Assembly: GCA_945889005.1 (NCBI GenBank) | Contig: CAMDBI010000019.1 | Coordinates: 1-64,000 of the forward strand | Direction of reading: 5' to 3' | DNA from: Bacteroides fragilis | GTDB lineage: Bacteria > Bacteroidota > Bacteroidia > Bacteroidales > DTGW01 | DNA: 64,000 bases | Part shown: positions 18,506 through 27,904 of the stretch, one piece after another | How the letters are laid out: each line of letters opens with the position of its first letter | Position numbering within the stretch: the stretch's first letter is position 1 | Made by a program: the position numbers and the translations under genes | The notes under the pieces: model-generated | What the model saw: only the letters and a program-made list of their open reading frames with translations | Told to the model about the DNA's origin: nothing | The model's database searches: none

Positions 18506-19378
18506 ATGAATAAAATATTGGTTCCTACAGACTTTTCGGAAATATCGCAAGAAACACTTCTATATGCTTTTCGTTTTGCAGAAAAGCATGAAAAGTCATT
18601 ACATATAGTTCATGTATTAGAACTCTATCAATATGCAGCCGGAACAACCGAGTCAGATTTGCTTTCGTCGATTTTGCCTCCCGAGAACATTACAGAAATG
18701 GAAAAAAATGCGCTTGAAATTCTCAAAAAACAAATAAACACTGTAGTTTCGACCCATAATTTAAAAGTTCACCACGATTTTAAAGTATTGCCAGGGCATT
18801 TGGTCAACGACATTATTGCAGAATCGATTGCAGCCGACTGTGAACTTTTAATACTGCCTATAACAGAAAAAGGATCTCAGGTTACACGCTTTTCGCATAG
18901 GGCAGTAACATCTATCATAAACGACTCCATAGTGCCTGTATTGGCTGTTAAACACCCGAAATTTGAACCATTCAAATGCTTGGTGTATGCTACAGATTTT
19001 AAACGCACCGATATTTATGCTCTTAAGCATCTTAGCAAATTGTTTGAAAACTCCGACAATCAAATTATTGTAACACATATCAATACCAAAAAAGACGATT
19101 TTAAAACCGAATTGCTTTTCGAAGGTTTTAAAAACCGAGTTAATGCCGAAATTCCCGATAAGAATATAGTATTTGAATCGCTTTACGACAAAAGCATTAT
19201 TAATGGCATTATATCGACAGTTTGCCAAAATAATGCCGATGGAGTTGTAATGCTCAAGGACAATGAAAGTATTTTCAGCTCATTGTTCGAAACCAGCAAT
19301 ACCGAAAAGTTGGTACACAGTATTGAAATTCCTATGATTATTTATCACAACCAACACCCTCAGGAAATATACAAATAA
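18506..19378 (+). CDS. Double-domain universal stress protein (UspA family), paralog
   Basis: The 290-residue protein again contains two Usp domains: residues 1-148 start MNKILVPTDFSEISQETL and residues 155-290 start 'FKCLVYATDFKRTDIYAL'. The glycine-rich ATP motif is degenerate: 'KGSQVTRFSHRAVTSII' lacks the GxxG-9x-G pattern seen in the neighbour, so nucleotide binding may be lost. One base separates its stop from the cardiolipin synthase start, which implies co-transcription and a link with envelope stress. Confidence 0.85.
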   Translation: MNKILVPTDFSEISQETLLYAFRFAEKHEKSLHIVHVLELYQYAAGTTESDLLSSILPPENITEMEKNALEILKKQINTVVSTHNLKVHHDFKVLPGHLVNDIIAESIAADCELLILPITEKGSQVTRFSHRAVTSIINDSIVPVLAVKHPKFEPFKCLVYATDFKRTDIYALKHLSKLFENSDNQIIVTHINTKKDDFKTELLFEGFKNRVNAEIPDKNIVFESLYDKSIINGIISTVCQNNADGVVMLKDNESIFSSLFETSNTEKLVHSIEIPMIIYHNQHPQEIYK

Positions 19379-19379
19379 C

Positions 19380-20822
19380 ATGAACCTGATCAATTTTTTC
19401 AACGGAATTACTGTATTTGAATTAATATACATAATAACTGTTGCGTTTGCAATTATTTTAGTTGTTCAGCAAAAAGGCGATCCGTTAAAAACAATTTCCT
19501 GGATTTTAGTTATTATTCTAATTCCAATTGCAGGTATTGGTCTGTATTTCTTTTTTGGTCAAAATTATCGTCGTCAGAAAATATTTTCGCGAAAAGAAGT
19601 CAGCGATATAGAGCATTTGAGAGGCTTGAATACCTACATCTCTAAAAAACTACTGCGCAAATCGACTATAAAAAGTAAACAACGAATGATGACTTTGTTG
19701 GAAAACAACAGCAAGTCGTTACTGACACAAAACAACAATGTTGAAATTTATTTCAGTGGGAAAGAGGCTTTTGATCAAATATTGAGCGATTTTGAAAAAG
19801 CACGTCATCATATTCATGTTGAATACTACATTATTGAAGACGATAAAATTGGAAAAAGGGTGCAAGAAATGCTTATAAAAAAAGCATTGCAAGGAGTAAT
19901 AGTTAGGGTAATATACGACGATGTAGGAAGTTGGAGTTTGCCTAAAAAATATACAAATTCTTTACATCACGCAGGAGTTGAAATACATCCTTTTTTACCT
20001 GTAAAATTTCCACTACTGACCAATAAAATAAACTATCGAAATCACAGGAAAATAATTGTAATAGACGGTACTATAGGCTATGTAGGAGGCATGAATATAG
20101 CAGATCGTTATCTGGAAGGCAATGCAGAAGTTGGTCAATGGCGCGATGCTCAACTGCGTATAGAAGGAGATTCGGCACATTCGCTTCAAGCCATATTTTT
20201 AACAGACTGGTATTTTGCAAGTAAAAAAATTATTAATAGTGAAATATATTTCCCGCCTCACAACATACACCAAGAGCATGTGATTCAAATAACCGCCAGT
20301 GGACCCGATAGCGATTGGGCTAGTATAATGCAATCGTATTTTGTGGCAATTACTACTGCCGAAAAGTATATTTATATAGCTTCGCCATATTTTATACCCA
20401 ACGAAAGTATACTTACCGCACTCAAAACAGCAGCACTTAGTGGTGTTGAAGTTCGTATTATGTTACCATATAAATCCGATTCGCACATTGTGTTTAGAAG
20501 CACTTTGTCGTTTGTAAGCGAGTTGCTCGAAGCTGGCATTCATGTGCATTTTTATAACAATGGCTTTAATCATTCGAAATTGATTATAGTAGATGGGGTT
20601 ATAGCATCGGTAGGTACTGCTAATATGGACATCAGGAGTTTCGATCAGAATTTTGAAGTAAACGCGCTCATATACGACGAAGAAATTACCAAAGTGCTTG
20701 AAGATAATTTCAAAGAAGACATGAAGAGTTCCGTTGAGTTTACCCTCAGCGAATGGGAAAACCGCCCATGGATTGATAACCAAAAAGAAATATTGGCTAG
20801 GTTGCTAAGTCCGTTGTTTTAA
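19380..20822 (+). CDS. cls: Cardiolipin synthase (phospholipase D superfamily)
   Basis: The enzyme condenses two phosphatidylglycerols to cardiolipin at the inner membrane. Two N-terminal membrane helices (about 9-29 and 38-59) precede two HKD motifs, 'NHRKIIVIDGTIGYVGGMN' near residue 221 and 'NHSKLIIVDGVIASVGTANMD' near 399, each with the HxK(x)4D signature. The length of 480 residues is standard for ClsA-type enzymes. It is probably co-transcribed with the preceding stress protein (one-base gap). Its stop overlaps that of the convergent ispG by three to four bases. Confidence 0.92.
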   Translation: MNLINFFNGITVFELIYIITVAFAIILVVQQKGDPLKTISWILVIILIPIAGIGLYFFFGQNYRRQKIFSRKEVSDIEHLRGLNTYISKKLLRKSTIKSKQRMMTLLENNSKSLLTQNNNVEIYFSGKEAFDQILSDFEKARHHIHVEYYIIEDDKIGKRVQEMLIKKALQGVIVRVIYDDVGSWSLPKKYTNSLHHAGVEIHPFLPVKFPLLTNKINYRNHRKIIVIDGTIGYVGGMNIADRYLEGNAEVGQWRDAQLRIEGDSAHSLQAIFLTDWYFASKKIINSEIYFPPHNIHQEHVIQITASGPDSDWASIMQSYFVAITTAEKYIYIASPYFIPNESILTALKTAALSGVEVRIMLPYKSDSHIVFRSTLSFVSELLEAGIHVHFYNNGFNHSKLIIVDGVIASVGTANMDIRSFDQNFEVNALIYDEEITKVLEDNFKEDMKSSVEFTLSEWENRPWIDNQKEILARLLSPLF

Positions 20823-22777
20823 ATAGGCTCAATCCAATCGCCATTAGATTTGATAAGAGCAATCAACTCATCTACAGCATTATTGGCATCAACACCACGT
20901 TTTATTACCTCTTTTCCTTTATAAAGAGTTATTTTACCGGGTCCGGCACCTACGTAGCCATAGTCGGCATCGGCCATTTCGCCAGGACCATTAACGATGC
21001 AGCCCATTATCCCTATTTTAAGATGTTTGAGGTGCATGGTTCGCTCTTTAATGCGGGCTGTTGTAGTTTGCAAATCGAACAATGTTCGACCACACGATGG
21101 ACACGATATATATTCGGTTTTAGTACTGCGAATACGACTGGCCTGAAGTATGCCATACGAAGCAGATACTATATTTTGAGAAGTTACAGTGCCGGCATTG
21201 CGAATCCACAAGCCATCACCAAATCCATCGATAAATAAAGGTCCAATATCAGCAGCACTTTTTATTTGAAAAGTGGCAGGATCATCTTCGGTATAATTGC
21301 GGTTAATTACCACAGGAGTTGTTATGCCATTTTCTATAAATTTTAAAAATACAGATCGTTGCTCGGCAAAGCCATTGCTGTTGAAAGTTTCGAGTATCAA
21401 AACTACTTTAAAGCTCGTTTTCAATGCTTCTAAAAACAAAGGCTGAATTTCTTCGGCCGAAGCAATTACAAAGTTGAGAGTGTCGCTTTTTTCACCATAA
21501 AACAAATACTCAGCAACCGTATAAAGAGGATAAACATTGGCTTTTTCTTTGTTAAATTTGAACCAGTCCTTTAGATTTTGTATAAATTTTTTGTCCGAAA
21601 GAAGTTCGTCGAAGTAACCAAGTTCGCTAACAAAATAATATTCGGGTTCAATGGCATATTTGTTAAAATCTTTTTCGTCGTTAAAATCGGTAATTACAAT
21701 AGGCAGATTTTTACCGCCAATATTTTTTACCGAATTTGATTCCCTTTTTTGATATTCAAATGGGTTTTTTAAATTGTTTCGAATGGGTTCAATAGGAGAC
21801 GATTCTTTTCGAGAAGAAAAGTAATGTACAATTTCCTTAGCAACAGGTATTTCTAATTCTGGCTCTTCGGTAAGTGACACACGTACAGTGTCTCCAATAC
21901 CATCGGCCAAAAGTGCGCCGATACCTGCTGATGATTTTATGCGACCATCTTCGCCATCGCCTGCTTCGGTAACACCCAAATGCAATGGGTAGTTCATGTT
22001 TTCCGATAGCATTTTTGCAGCTAAAATGCGGTACGCCTGCACCATAACCCTTGTATTGCTCGATTTTAGAGAAATTACCAATTGGTTAAACTGCTCAGCC
22101 TCGCAAATACGGATAAATTCCATAGCAGCTTCTGCCATTCCCTCTGGAGTATCGCCATAGCGGCTCATAGTACGGTCGCTTAGTGAGCCATGATTGACCC
22201 CAATGCGTATGGCAGTATTGTATTGTTTACAAATAGCGAGAAGTGGATTAATGCGATCGCTAATTCGTTCTATTTCAGCACTATATTGCTCATTGGTGTA
22301 CTCAATTGTTTCAAACTTTTTGGTATCGATATAGTTGCCGGGGTTGATACGTACTTTTTCTACTATTTGAGCAGCAATTTCGGCTGCTTTGGGGTTGTAG
22401 TGAATATCGGCTATAAGCGGCACAAAATACCCTTGACGGTTTAAACTTGATTTAATATTTTCTAAATTTTCGGCTTCGCGAACACCCGGAGCTGTAATAC
22501 GTACATAGTCGGCGCCGGCCTCAATACATCGAATAGTCTGCTCTACAGTAGCTCGGGTATCCATGGTGTTGGTGCTGGTCATGGTTTGAATACGAATGGG
22601 ATTGTCGCCTCCCATGGGTACATGTCCAATATGAACTTCCCGCGTTTTGAATCGAGAAAATTCAGTAAGGCTATTGCAATAGGTGAACTGTGAGCCGAGA
22701 ACCGTGGACCGTGAATCGTGAACTGCACTTTCAATTTCTGGTTTTCGAATTTCATTTGTCATTTTCTCATTCGACAT
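20819..22777 (-). CDS. ispG: 4-hydroxy-3-methylbut-2-en-1-yl diphosphate synthase, three-domain type
   Basis: This [4Fe-4S] enzyme of the MEP isoprenoid pathway reduces MEcPP to HMBPP. 'HVPMGGDNPIRIQTMTSTNTMDT' opens the TIM barrel; about 260 residues of inserted domain, typical of Bacteroidetes, Chlamydiae and plants, precede the iron-sulfur domain with 'SCPSCGRTLFDLQT' and 'GIMGCIVNGPGEM'. I chose the ATG at 22777; a GTG at 22783 is also possible. The first 35 residues are odd: residues about 19-32 are translated from a six-unit 7-bp repeat array, and no start codon exists between the array and the conserved region. The cysS stop lies 8 bases before this start. Confidence 0.93.
   Translation of the reverse strand: MSNEKMTNEIRKPEIESAVHDSRSTVLGSQFTYCNSLTEFSRFKTREVHIGHVPMGGDNPIRIQTMTSTNTMDTRATVEQTIRCIEAGADYVRITAPGVREAENLENIKSSLNRQGYFVPLIADIHYNPKAAEIAAQIVEKVRINPGNYIDTKKFETIEYTNEQYSAEIERISDRINPLLAICKQYNTAIRIGVNHGSLSDRTMSRYGDTPEGMAEAAMEFIRICEAEQFNQLVISLKSSNTRVMVQAYRILAAKMLSENMNYPLHLGVTEAGDGEDGRIKSSAGIGALLADGIGDTVRVSLTEEPELEIPVAKEIVHYFSSRKESSPIEPIRNNLKNPFEYQKRESNSVKNIGGKNLPIVITDFNDEKDFNKYAIEPEYYFVSELGYFDELLSDKKFIQNLKDWFKFNKEKANVYPLYTVAEYLFYGEKSDTLNFVIASAEEIQPLFLEALKTSFKVVLILETFNSNGFAEQRSVFLKFIENGITTPVVINRNYTEDDPATFQIKSAADIGPLFIDGFGDGLWIRNAGTVTSQNIVSASYGILQASRIRSTKTEYISCPSCGRTLFDLQTTTARIKERTMHLKHLKIGIMGCIVNGPGEMADADYGYVGAGPGKITLYKGKEVIKRGVDANNAVDELIALIKSNGDWIEPI
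22683..22724. repeat. GTGRRYY heptamer array A, within the 5' end of ispG
   Basis: Six consecutive 7-base units read on the plus strand: GTGAACT, GTGAGCC, GAGAACC, GTGGACC, GTGAATC, GTGAACT. The total of 42 bases keeps the ispG reading frame. Confidence 0.85.
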
Positions 22778-22784
22778 TTGCACA

Positions 22785-24257
22785 TTATTTTGTTAATTTC
22801 CAATCGAATCCGTCTTTCTTATCTTTAATTTCGATGCCAATTTTTAGAAGTTCGTTTCGAATATTGTCCGATGTTGAATAGTCCTTATTTGCTTTAGCTT
22901 GAACTCTCATTTGTTGTATCATTCCAACAAGTCCATCAATTACTTCGTTGTTTGTTGATGAAACAGATTCAAGTTTAAGACCAAGTATGTCAATAACAAA
23001 TGTGTCGAAGATTTGTTTGAGTATGGTTAAATCGGTAGCATTTATAGCGTTTTTGCCATCGCTAATAGAATTAATAATACGAGCTCCTTCAAACAGATGA
23101 GAAATAAGAATTGGACTGTTGAGGTCGTCGTTCATGGCATCGGTACAATTTTGCTGAAGTTGAGCAATATCTACTGTCGACTTGCTTGATGCACTAAGCA
23201 TATTTAATGTTTTGTAAGCATCCATGAGACGTTGCAGACCTTTTTCGGTTGCTTGAAGCGCTTCGTTCGAAAAGTCGAGTGTACTTCTATAGTGAGCTTG
23301 TAAAATGAAGAACCTAATGGTCATCGGAGAATAAGCTTGTTGCAATAGTTTATGCTTACCTTCGAAGAATTCTTCGAGGTTTATGAAATTTCCCAAGGAT
23401 TTTCCCATCTTTTGTCCATTGATGGTAATCATGTTGTTGTGAATCCAAAAACGAACAGCATCAAAACCTTGCGAAGCAACCGACTGGGCTATTTCACATT
23501 CGTGATGTGGAAAAAGCAAATCCATACCTCCGCCATGAATATCGAACACTTCTCCCAAATATTTTTTGCCCATAGCCGAACATTCAAGGTGCCAACCCGG
23601 AAATCCATCGCTCCAAGGCGAAGGCCAACGCATTATGTGCTCGTCTCCTGCTTTTTTCCATAATGCAAAGTCTAAACTGCTTCGTTTTTCAGATTGTCCG
23701 TCGAGTTCGCGCGTGTTTGCTTGTAAATCTTCAATTACACGACCCGAAAGTTTGCCATAATTGTTCAATTTGTTATAATTTTCGACATCGAAATAGATTG
23801 AACCATTGCTTTCGTATGCAAAACCATTTTTCAGAATAGTTTCGACCATAGCAATTTGTTCGATAATATGACCCGAAGCTAATGGTTCAATACTGGGAGA
23901 AAGCACATTGAGTCGTTGCATATCGGCCCGGTATCGATTGGTGTAGAACTGAACCACTTCCATAGGTTCAATTTGTTCGAGGCGGGCTTTTTTGCCAATT
24001 TTATCTTCGCCGCTATCGGCATCGTTTTCGAGGTGACCAACATCGGTTATATTACGTACATATCGAACTTTATAACCCAGATGTTTCAACCAACGAAAAA
24101 GTAAGTCGAAAGTAATTGCAGGACGCGCATGACCCAAATGAGCATTGCCATATACCGTTGGACCACAAACATACATGCCTACATGAGGGCTGTTGAGCGG
24201 TTCAAACAATTCTTTCTTACGGGTAAGTGTATTGTATAGGGTCAAAGAATGCTGCAT
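22785..24257 (-). CDS. cysS: Cysteinyl-tRNA synthetase
   Basis: This class I synthetase charges tRNA-Cys. The HIGH-type motif is 'GNAHLGHA' (residues 37-44), the zinc ligands include Cys31 in 'YVCGPTVYG' with a later Cys and His pair ('LECSAMG', '[10 protein letters not shown]'), and the KMSKS motif is 'KMGKSLGNF'. The ATG at 24257 ([16 protein letters not shown]) matches family N-termini; the longer frame from 24305 adds 16 residues encoded by AT-rich leader. The total of 490 residues is normal. It is followed by ispG in the same direction. Confidence 0.95.
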   Translation of the reverse strand: MQHSLTLYNTLTRKKELFEPLNSPHVGMYVCGPTVYGNAHLGHARPAITFDLLFRWLKHLGYKVRYVRNITDVGHLENDADSGEDKIGKKARLEQIEPMEVVQFYTNRYRADMQRLNVLSPSIEPLASGHIIEQIAMVETILKNGFAYESNGSIYFDVENYNKLNNYGKLSGRVIEDLQANTRELDGQSEKRSSLDFALWKKAGDEHIMRWPSPWSDGFPGWHLECSAMGKKYLGEVFDIHGGGMDLLFPHHECEIAQSVASQGFDAVRFWIHNNMITINGQKMGKSLGNFINLEEFFEGKHKLLQQAYSPMTIRFFILQAHYRSTLDFSNEALQATEKGLQRLMDAYKTLNMLSASSKSTVDIAQLQQNCTDAMNDDLNSPILISHLFEGARIINSISDGKNAINATDLTILKQIFDTFVIDILGLKLESVSSTNNEVIDGLVGMIQQMRVQAKANKDYSTSDNIRNELLKIGIEIKDKKDGFDWKLTK

Positions 24258-24337
24258 ATTGACATATTTTTTTAAAACCCAAAAATAAGGAATTTTAATG
24301 AACATGAATATTTTTTGTAACTTGCATCACTTAAAAT

Positions 24338-24781
24338 ATGACTATGACAAGTCCCGACGAACGTATCGTAAAATTTATTAAGAAACACCATGTATTAACA
24401 TTGGCTACATCGCAAGGTGTGCAATCGTGGTGTTGCAATTGTTTCTATGCAATAGATAGTTCTAAAATGGAGTTGTATTTTCTATCGGACGAAAGTACTC
24501 GCCATGGATCGGAAATGTTGAAAAACGAAATGGTTTCGGGTTCCATAGTTCTGGAATCGAAAATTGTAGGAACGCTGCAAGGCATACAGTTTATGGGAAC
24601 TGCTTATTTACCGTCGGGCGATGCACTTCATTCGGCTAAAAATTCCTATCTAAAGCGTTTCCCGTATGCAATAGCCTCAAATAGCCCAGTATGGACTGTA
24701 AAAATCGATTTCATAAAATTTACAGATAATACGTTGGGTTTCGGGAAAAAACTCTTGTGGGAACGAGAAATGAATTACTAA
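24338..24781 (+). CDS. Pyridoxamine-5'-phosphate-oxidase-fold (YhbP-like) protein
   Basis: The 147-residue protein resembles small split-barrel flavin-binding proteins: 'RIVKFIKKHHVLTLATSQGVQSWCCNCFYAID', then 'YFLSDESTRHGSEMLKNEMVSGSI' and 'QGIQFMGTAYLP'. The family includes UPF0306/YhbP members of unknown function. It is not a true PdxH (much shorter and lacking the C-terminal signature). It is divergent from cysS and 13 bases before the epimerase gene, so these two are probably co-transcribed. Confidence 0.75.
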   Translation: MTMTSPDERIVKFIKKHHVLTLATSQGVQSWCCNCFYAIDSSKMELYFLSDESTRHGSEMLKNEMVSGSIVLESKIVGTLQGIQFMGTAYLPSGDALHSAKNSYLKRFPYAIASNSPVWTVKIDFIKFTDNTLGFGKKLLWEREMNY

Positions 24782-24794
24782 TTACTAATGACAT

Positions 24795-25820
24795 ATGACT
24801 AATTCAAAAAAATCAATAATATTAGTTACAGGTGGAACGGGTTTAGTGGGTTCGCATTTACTATATGAGCTCACAAGTAAGGGCTTATTTGTAAGGGCTT
24901 TGTGCCGAAAAACAAGTAATATTGAACAAGTTAGAAAAGTATTTTCATTCTATACCCAAAAGGTAGAGGAGTTTTTTTCGCATATTGAATGGTTCGAAGG
25001 AGATATACTTGATATAGTTTCGTTGAACGAGGCTATGCAAGATATTGAATATGTATATCATGTAGCAGCTTTTGTGTCGTTCAATCCAAGAGAAAAAAAG
25101 AATATTCTTTACAATAATATTAAAGGAACAGAAAATGTTGTAAATGCGTGCTTGGAAAATAATATTAAAAAACTTTGTCATGTAAGTTCAATTGCCTCAT
25201 TGGGCAAAACCGACGATGGATCGATGGTCTCAGAAGAAAATTATTGGGTGCCTACAAAATTACATTCAACGTATTCGCAGAGCAAATATTATAGCGAGAA
25301 CGAAGTATGGAGAGGCATAGCCGAAGGTTTGAATGCTGTAATAGTAAATCCATCTGTAATATTAGGCCCCGGCGATTGGAACCGCAGTAGTGGAGCTCTG
25401 TTTTCGACCATTAAAAAAGGATTGTCATTTTACACATCTGGTGCAACTGGCTATGTCGACGTAGTGGATGTTGTTCGAATTATGTTACAACTCATGAACA
25501 GCAATATATCGGGCGAAAGGTTTATATTAAATGGCGATAATTGCAGTTTTAAAGATATATTTTATAAAATTGCTTTGTCGGTCAAAGCTACACCTCCCAA
25601 AAGAGAGGCTCCCCGCTGGTTGGCCGAAATGGGTTGGCGTGTTGTGCTTGCCAATTATTATTTGACCGGAAAAACGCCTTCTATTACACGCGAAACGGTA
25701 CAATCGGGGTATGGAAAGACAAGCTACTCGAGCGAAAAGATAAAAAAAGCATTGGGCGTTACATTCAATCCAATAGATGAGACTATTGCTCGTGTGGGTC
25801 GTATCTACTCCTTAGAATAA
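24795..25820 (+). CDS. NAD(P)-dependent epimerase/dehydratase (extended SDR)
   Basis: The Rossmann nucleotide motif VTGGTGLVGSHL is at residues 12-23, and the catalytic tyrosine/lysine pair is in 'YSQSKYYSE' with an upstream Ser in 'HVSSIASLG'. 'AVIVNPSVILGPGDW' matches the dihydroflavonol-reductase-like branch. The length of 341 residues is typical. The substrate is unknown; sugar nucleotides or hydroxy-ketones are the usual range. Its last 16 bases overlap the convergent gene's 3' end. Confidence 0.85.
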   Translation: MTNSKKSIILVTGGTGLVGSHLLYELTSKGLFVRALCRKTSNIEQVRKVFSFYTQKVEEFFSHIEWFEGDILDIVSLNEAMQDIEYVYHVAAFVSFNPREKKNILYNNIKGTENVVNACLENNIKKLCHVSSIASLGKTDDGSMVSEENYWVPTKLHSTYSQSKYYSENEVWRGIAEGLNAVIVNPSVILGPGDWNRSSGALFSTIKKGLSFYTSGATGYVDVVDVVRIMLQLMNSNISGERFILNGDNCSFKDIFYKIALSVKATPPKREAPRWLAEMGWRVVLANYYLTGKTPSITRETVQSGYGKTSYSSEKIKKALGVTFNPIDETIARVGRIYSLE

Positions 25821-26536
25821 GCAATTGCCTTAATATAAATGCTTGGAAGTTCGCCATAGTCGCGCGACAAGTGTTTCTCGATTATCAATATAGCTGTTGC
25901 ATTCATTCGAAGAGCCTTGCGCTTAACAACAATTAGCCCGCTTTTCTCGATAATGCTGTTGGTTACATTGAATTTTCTGCCAACATATTCACCAACAACA
26001 GTTCCCAATTCCTTCATTCCGGCAACCTGATCGGCCTCATAAAAAACTTCAACCTTATCGTAATCCTTTTCTGCTTCCTTTATCACCCAATCTTTAGGCT
26101 TCTGTTCTATTTTTTGGGAAATAGTTTCTACTTTACCATCTTTATAACGAATTTCCTTAATATTGGCTGTATTGAGTTTCGATACTTCTTTATTCAAGGG
26201 ATAATAAAACGATACTTCAAATACTGTTTTTTCGACAATGATAACATTAAAAACTTCTCCGGTTGTTTTTATTATTTGGTCAAATTCAGCAATTTGTGGT
26301 TCTGTTGTAAGAGGTTTAACTACTGAATCATTTTTTTGAACAATAGTTTTCGTAGTAGTATCGGCTACAATTTTAAAAGTATCGGGTTCAATATTCGTGC
26401 TATCAAACTTAATGTCAATTATATTGACTTTAGTTGTGTCGATGGCATTATTCGCTGTATCGACAGTTACGTTTTGTGCAAAAATTATTAAACCATTAAA
26501 TAGTGCAACAATTAGTGGTAAAAATCTTTTTTTCAT
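25805..26536 (-). CDS. Secreted protein of unknown function
   Basis: The 243-residue protein has a signal peptide (MKKRFLPLIVALFNGLIIFAQ). A threonine/valine-rich linker runs to about residue 85, then a small domain begins 'FDQIIKTTGEVFNVIIVEKTVFEVSFYYP' with 'NIKEIRYKDGK', a pattern seen in Bacteroidetes envelope proteins that handle stress or biofilm-like signals, but I do not recognise a named family. The C-terminal domain 'YVGRKFNVTNSIIEKSGLIVVKRKALRMNATAILIIEKHL' is basic and may be a dodecin-like or YdgH/ heavy-metal-like fold. It is convergent with the epimerase gene. Confidence 0.6.
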   Translation of the reverse strand: MKKRFLPLIVALFNGLIIFAQNVTVDTANNAIDTTKVNIIDIKFDSTNIEPDTFKIVADTTTKTIVQKNDSVVKPLTTEPQIAEFDQIIKTTGEVFNVIIVEKTVFEVSFYYPLNKEVSKLNTANIKEIRYKDGKVETISQKIEQKPKDWVIKEAEKDYDKVEVFYEADQVAGMKELGTVVGEYVGRKFNVTNSIIEKSGLIVVKRKALRMNATAILIIEKHLSRDYGELPSIYIKAIAYSKE

Positions 26537-26679
26537 TTCTGTCTACATTTTAATTACGCGTTAATACAAATTTAAGAACAATAAATTTTTATTGAGCATT
26601 TTTTATTAGATTAGCATAAATTTTTTTATTTAAAAAATGATAATTTTACATATTAAACTATAAATCTAAATTTAACAAA

Positions 26680-27579
26680 ATGGAACAAGGAAACATGCCA
26701 AAATCTAAGAGTAAAGTTAGTATATTACTCTTTGTAATTATTGTATTTATGTCGGCAGCATTGGTGTATATGCTCATGGAGTATAATAAAATGAAAACCG
26801 ACAATGAAGTAGTACAAGAAGCACTCGAAGAACAGAAGAACTCTCTTACCAACGAGTTACAAGATTTAATGGGCGAATATGAAGACCTTAAGACCGATAA
26901 CGACAGTATGAATATTCGTATTGAGGGTCAGCAGAAAAAAATTAAGCAATTGTTGTCGGCTCAGAGATCAAATATGGAAACAATCAAGTTGTATAAGAAA
27001 GAGTTGAATACATTGCGCGAAGTGATGAAGAGCTATATTGTACAGATCGATTCGCTGAACCAGCGCAATCAAATGTTAATAACCGAAAATACTGAAGTTA
27101 AAGGTAAACTCGATGAGGCACGTAAAAATAACGAAAGCCTTGAAAGCGAAAAACAAGAGTTAAACTCTAAGGTTCAAATGGCAGCTGTAATGGTAGCAAA
27201 AGGCATTGCAGGTTCTGGTTTGACAAAACGCGATAAACTTACCGATAAAGCCGCTTCGACAGCTAAAGTTAAAGTTTGTTTTACCATTAGAGAGAATCCT
27301 TTACTTAAATCGGGCGAAAAAACAGTTTATTTGCGTATTAGCCGCCCCGACAATTTAGTATTAGCCAATTCGAACGACGATTTGTTTGATTATGAAGGAT
27401 CACAACTTGCATTTTCGGCAAAAAGAAATGTTGATTACGACAACAAAGACCTAGATGTATGTATTTATTTCGAAAATGCCGGCAAATTAATACCTGGAAT
27501 TTATACGCTCGATATATTCTGCGAAGGCAAAATGATTGGTTCATCTACAATGACTTTGAAAAAAGGATTGTTTGAATAA
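26680..27579 (+). CDS. Membrane-anchored coiled-coil protein, Bacteroidetes-type
   Basis: The 299-residue protein has a short cytoplasmic lead, one membrane helix (about residues 11-31), a long heptad coiled coil (about 35-170, rich in E, K, L, N and Q) and a C-terminal beta-rich domain of about 100 residues ('KVKVCFTIRENPLLKSGEKTVYLRISRPDNLVL ... CIYFENAGKLIPGIYTLDIFCEGKMIGS'). This architecture is conserved in Bacteroidales but has no assigned role known to me. A scaffolding or envelope-spanning function is plausible. A MITE-like repeat follows 18 bases downstream. Confidence 0.65.
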   Translation: MEQGNMPKSKSKVSILLFVIIVFMSAALVYMLMEYNKMKTDNEVVQEALEEQKNSLTNELQDLMGEYEDLKTDNDSMNIRIEGQQKKIKQLLSAQRSNMETIKLYKKELNTLREVMKSYIVQIDSLNQRNQMLITENTEVKGKLDEARKNNESLESEKQELNSKVQMAAVMVAKGIAGSGLTKRDKLTDKAASTAKVKVCFTIRENPLLKSGEKTVYLRISRPDNLVLANSNDDLFDYEGSQLAFSAKRNVDYDNKDLDVCIYFENAGKLIPGIYTLDIFCEGKMIGSSTMTLKKGLFE

Positions 27580-27597
27580 TAAAAAATCTTTAGGGAG

Positions 27598-27760
27598 TCT
27601 CTAAAAACTCGATTTTTTGAGGCGGACGAATTTTTTAAACCCGGAGTTTACTACTGTAAATGTGTTACACTGAGCGAAAACCGAAGTGAGGAGTTTAAAA
27701 ATGATGTCCAACAAAGAACCCCCGAAGGGCTCAGCGTAACTAAAAAACAGTTTTTAGAGA
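27598..27760. mobile_element. MITE-like repeat, copy 1
   Basis: The 163-base element is bounded by the 12-base terminal inverted repeats TCTCTAAAAACT and AGTTTTTAGAGA. The interior contains a sub-terminal inverted pair (TTTTTAAAC / GTTTAAAA) and no coding sequence. It is about 90% identical by eye to the copies at 46530 and 50584, in the same orientation. Confidence 0.8.
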
Positions 27761-27787
27761 TGACCTTTACTTAAATGTTATAAAACG

Positions 27788-27859
27788 AACACAGAGTCAC
27801 AAAAACTTTGAAATAAGTTTATTTATTACTATTACTCTCTGACTTTGTGTCTCTGTGTT
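27788..27859. repeat. Inverted repeat, possible terminator
   Basis: AACACAGAGTCACAAA (27788-27803) and TTTGTGTCTCTGTGTT (27844-27859) pair at 15 of 16 positions with a 40-base AT-rich loop. This type of 'cacagagacacaaa' palindrome is frequent between Bacteroidetes genes. Confidence 0.55.
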
Positions 27860-27904
27860 TAGAATTATAAACTTTTAAGACAATCATTAGCCTCATAAAT
27901 ATTG

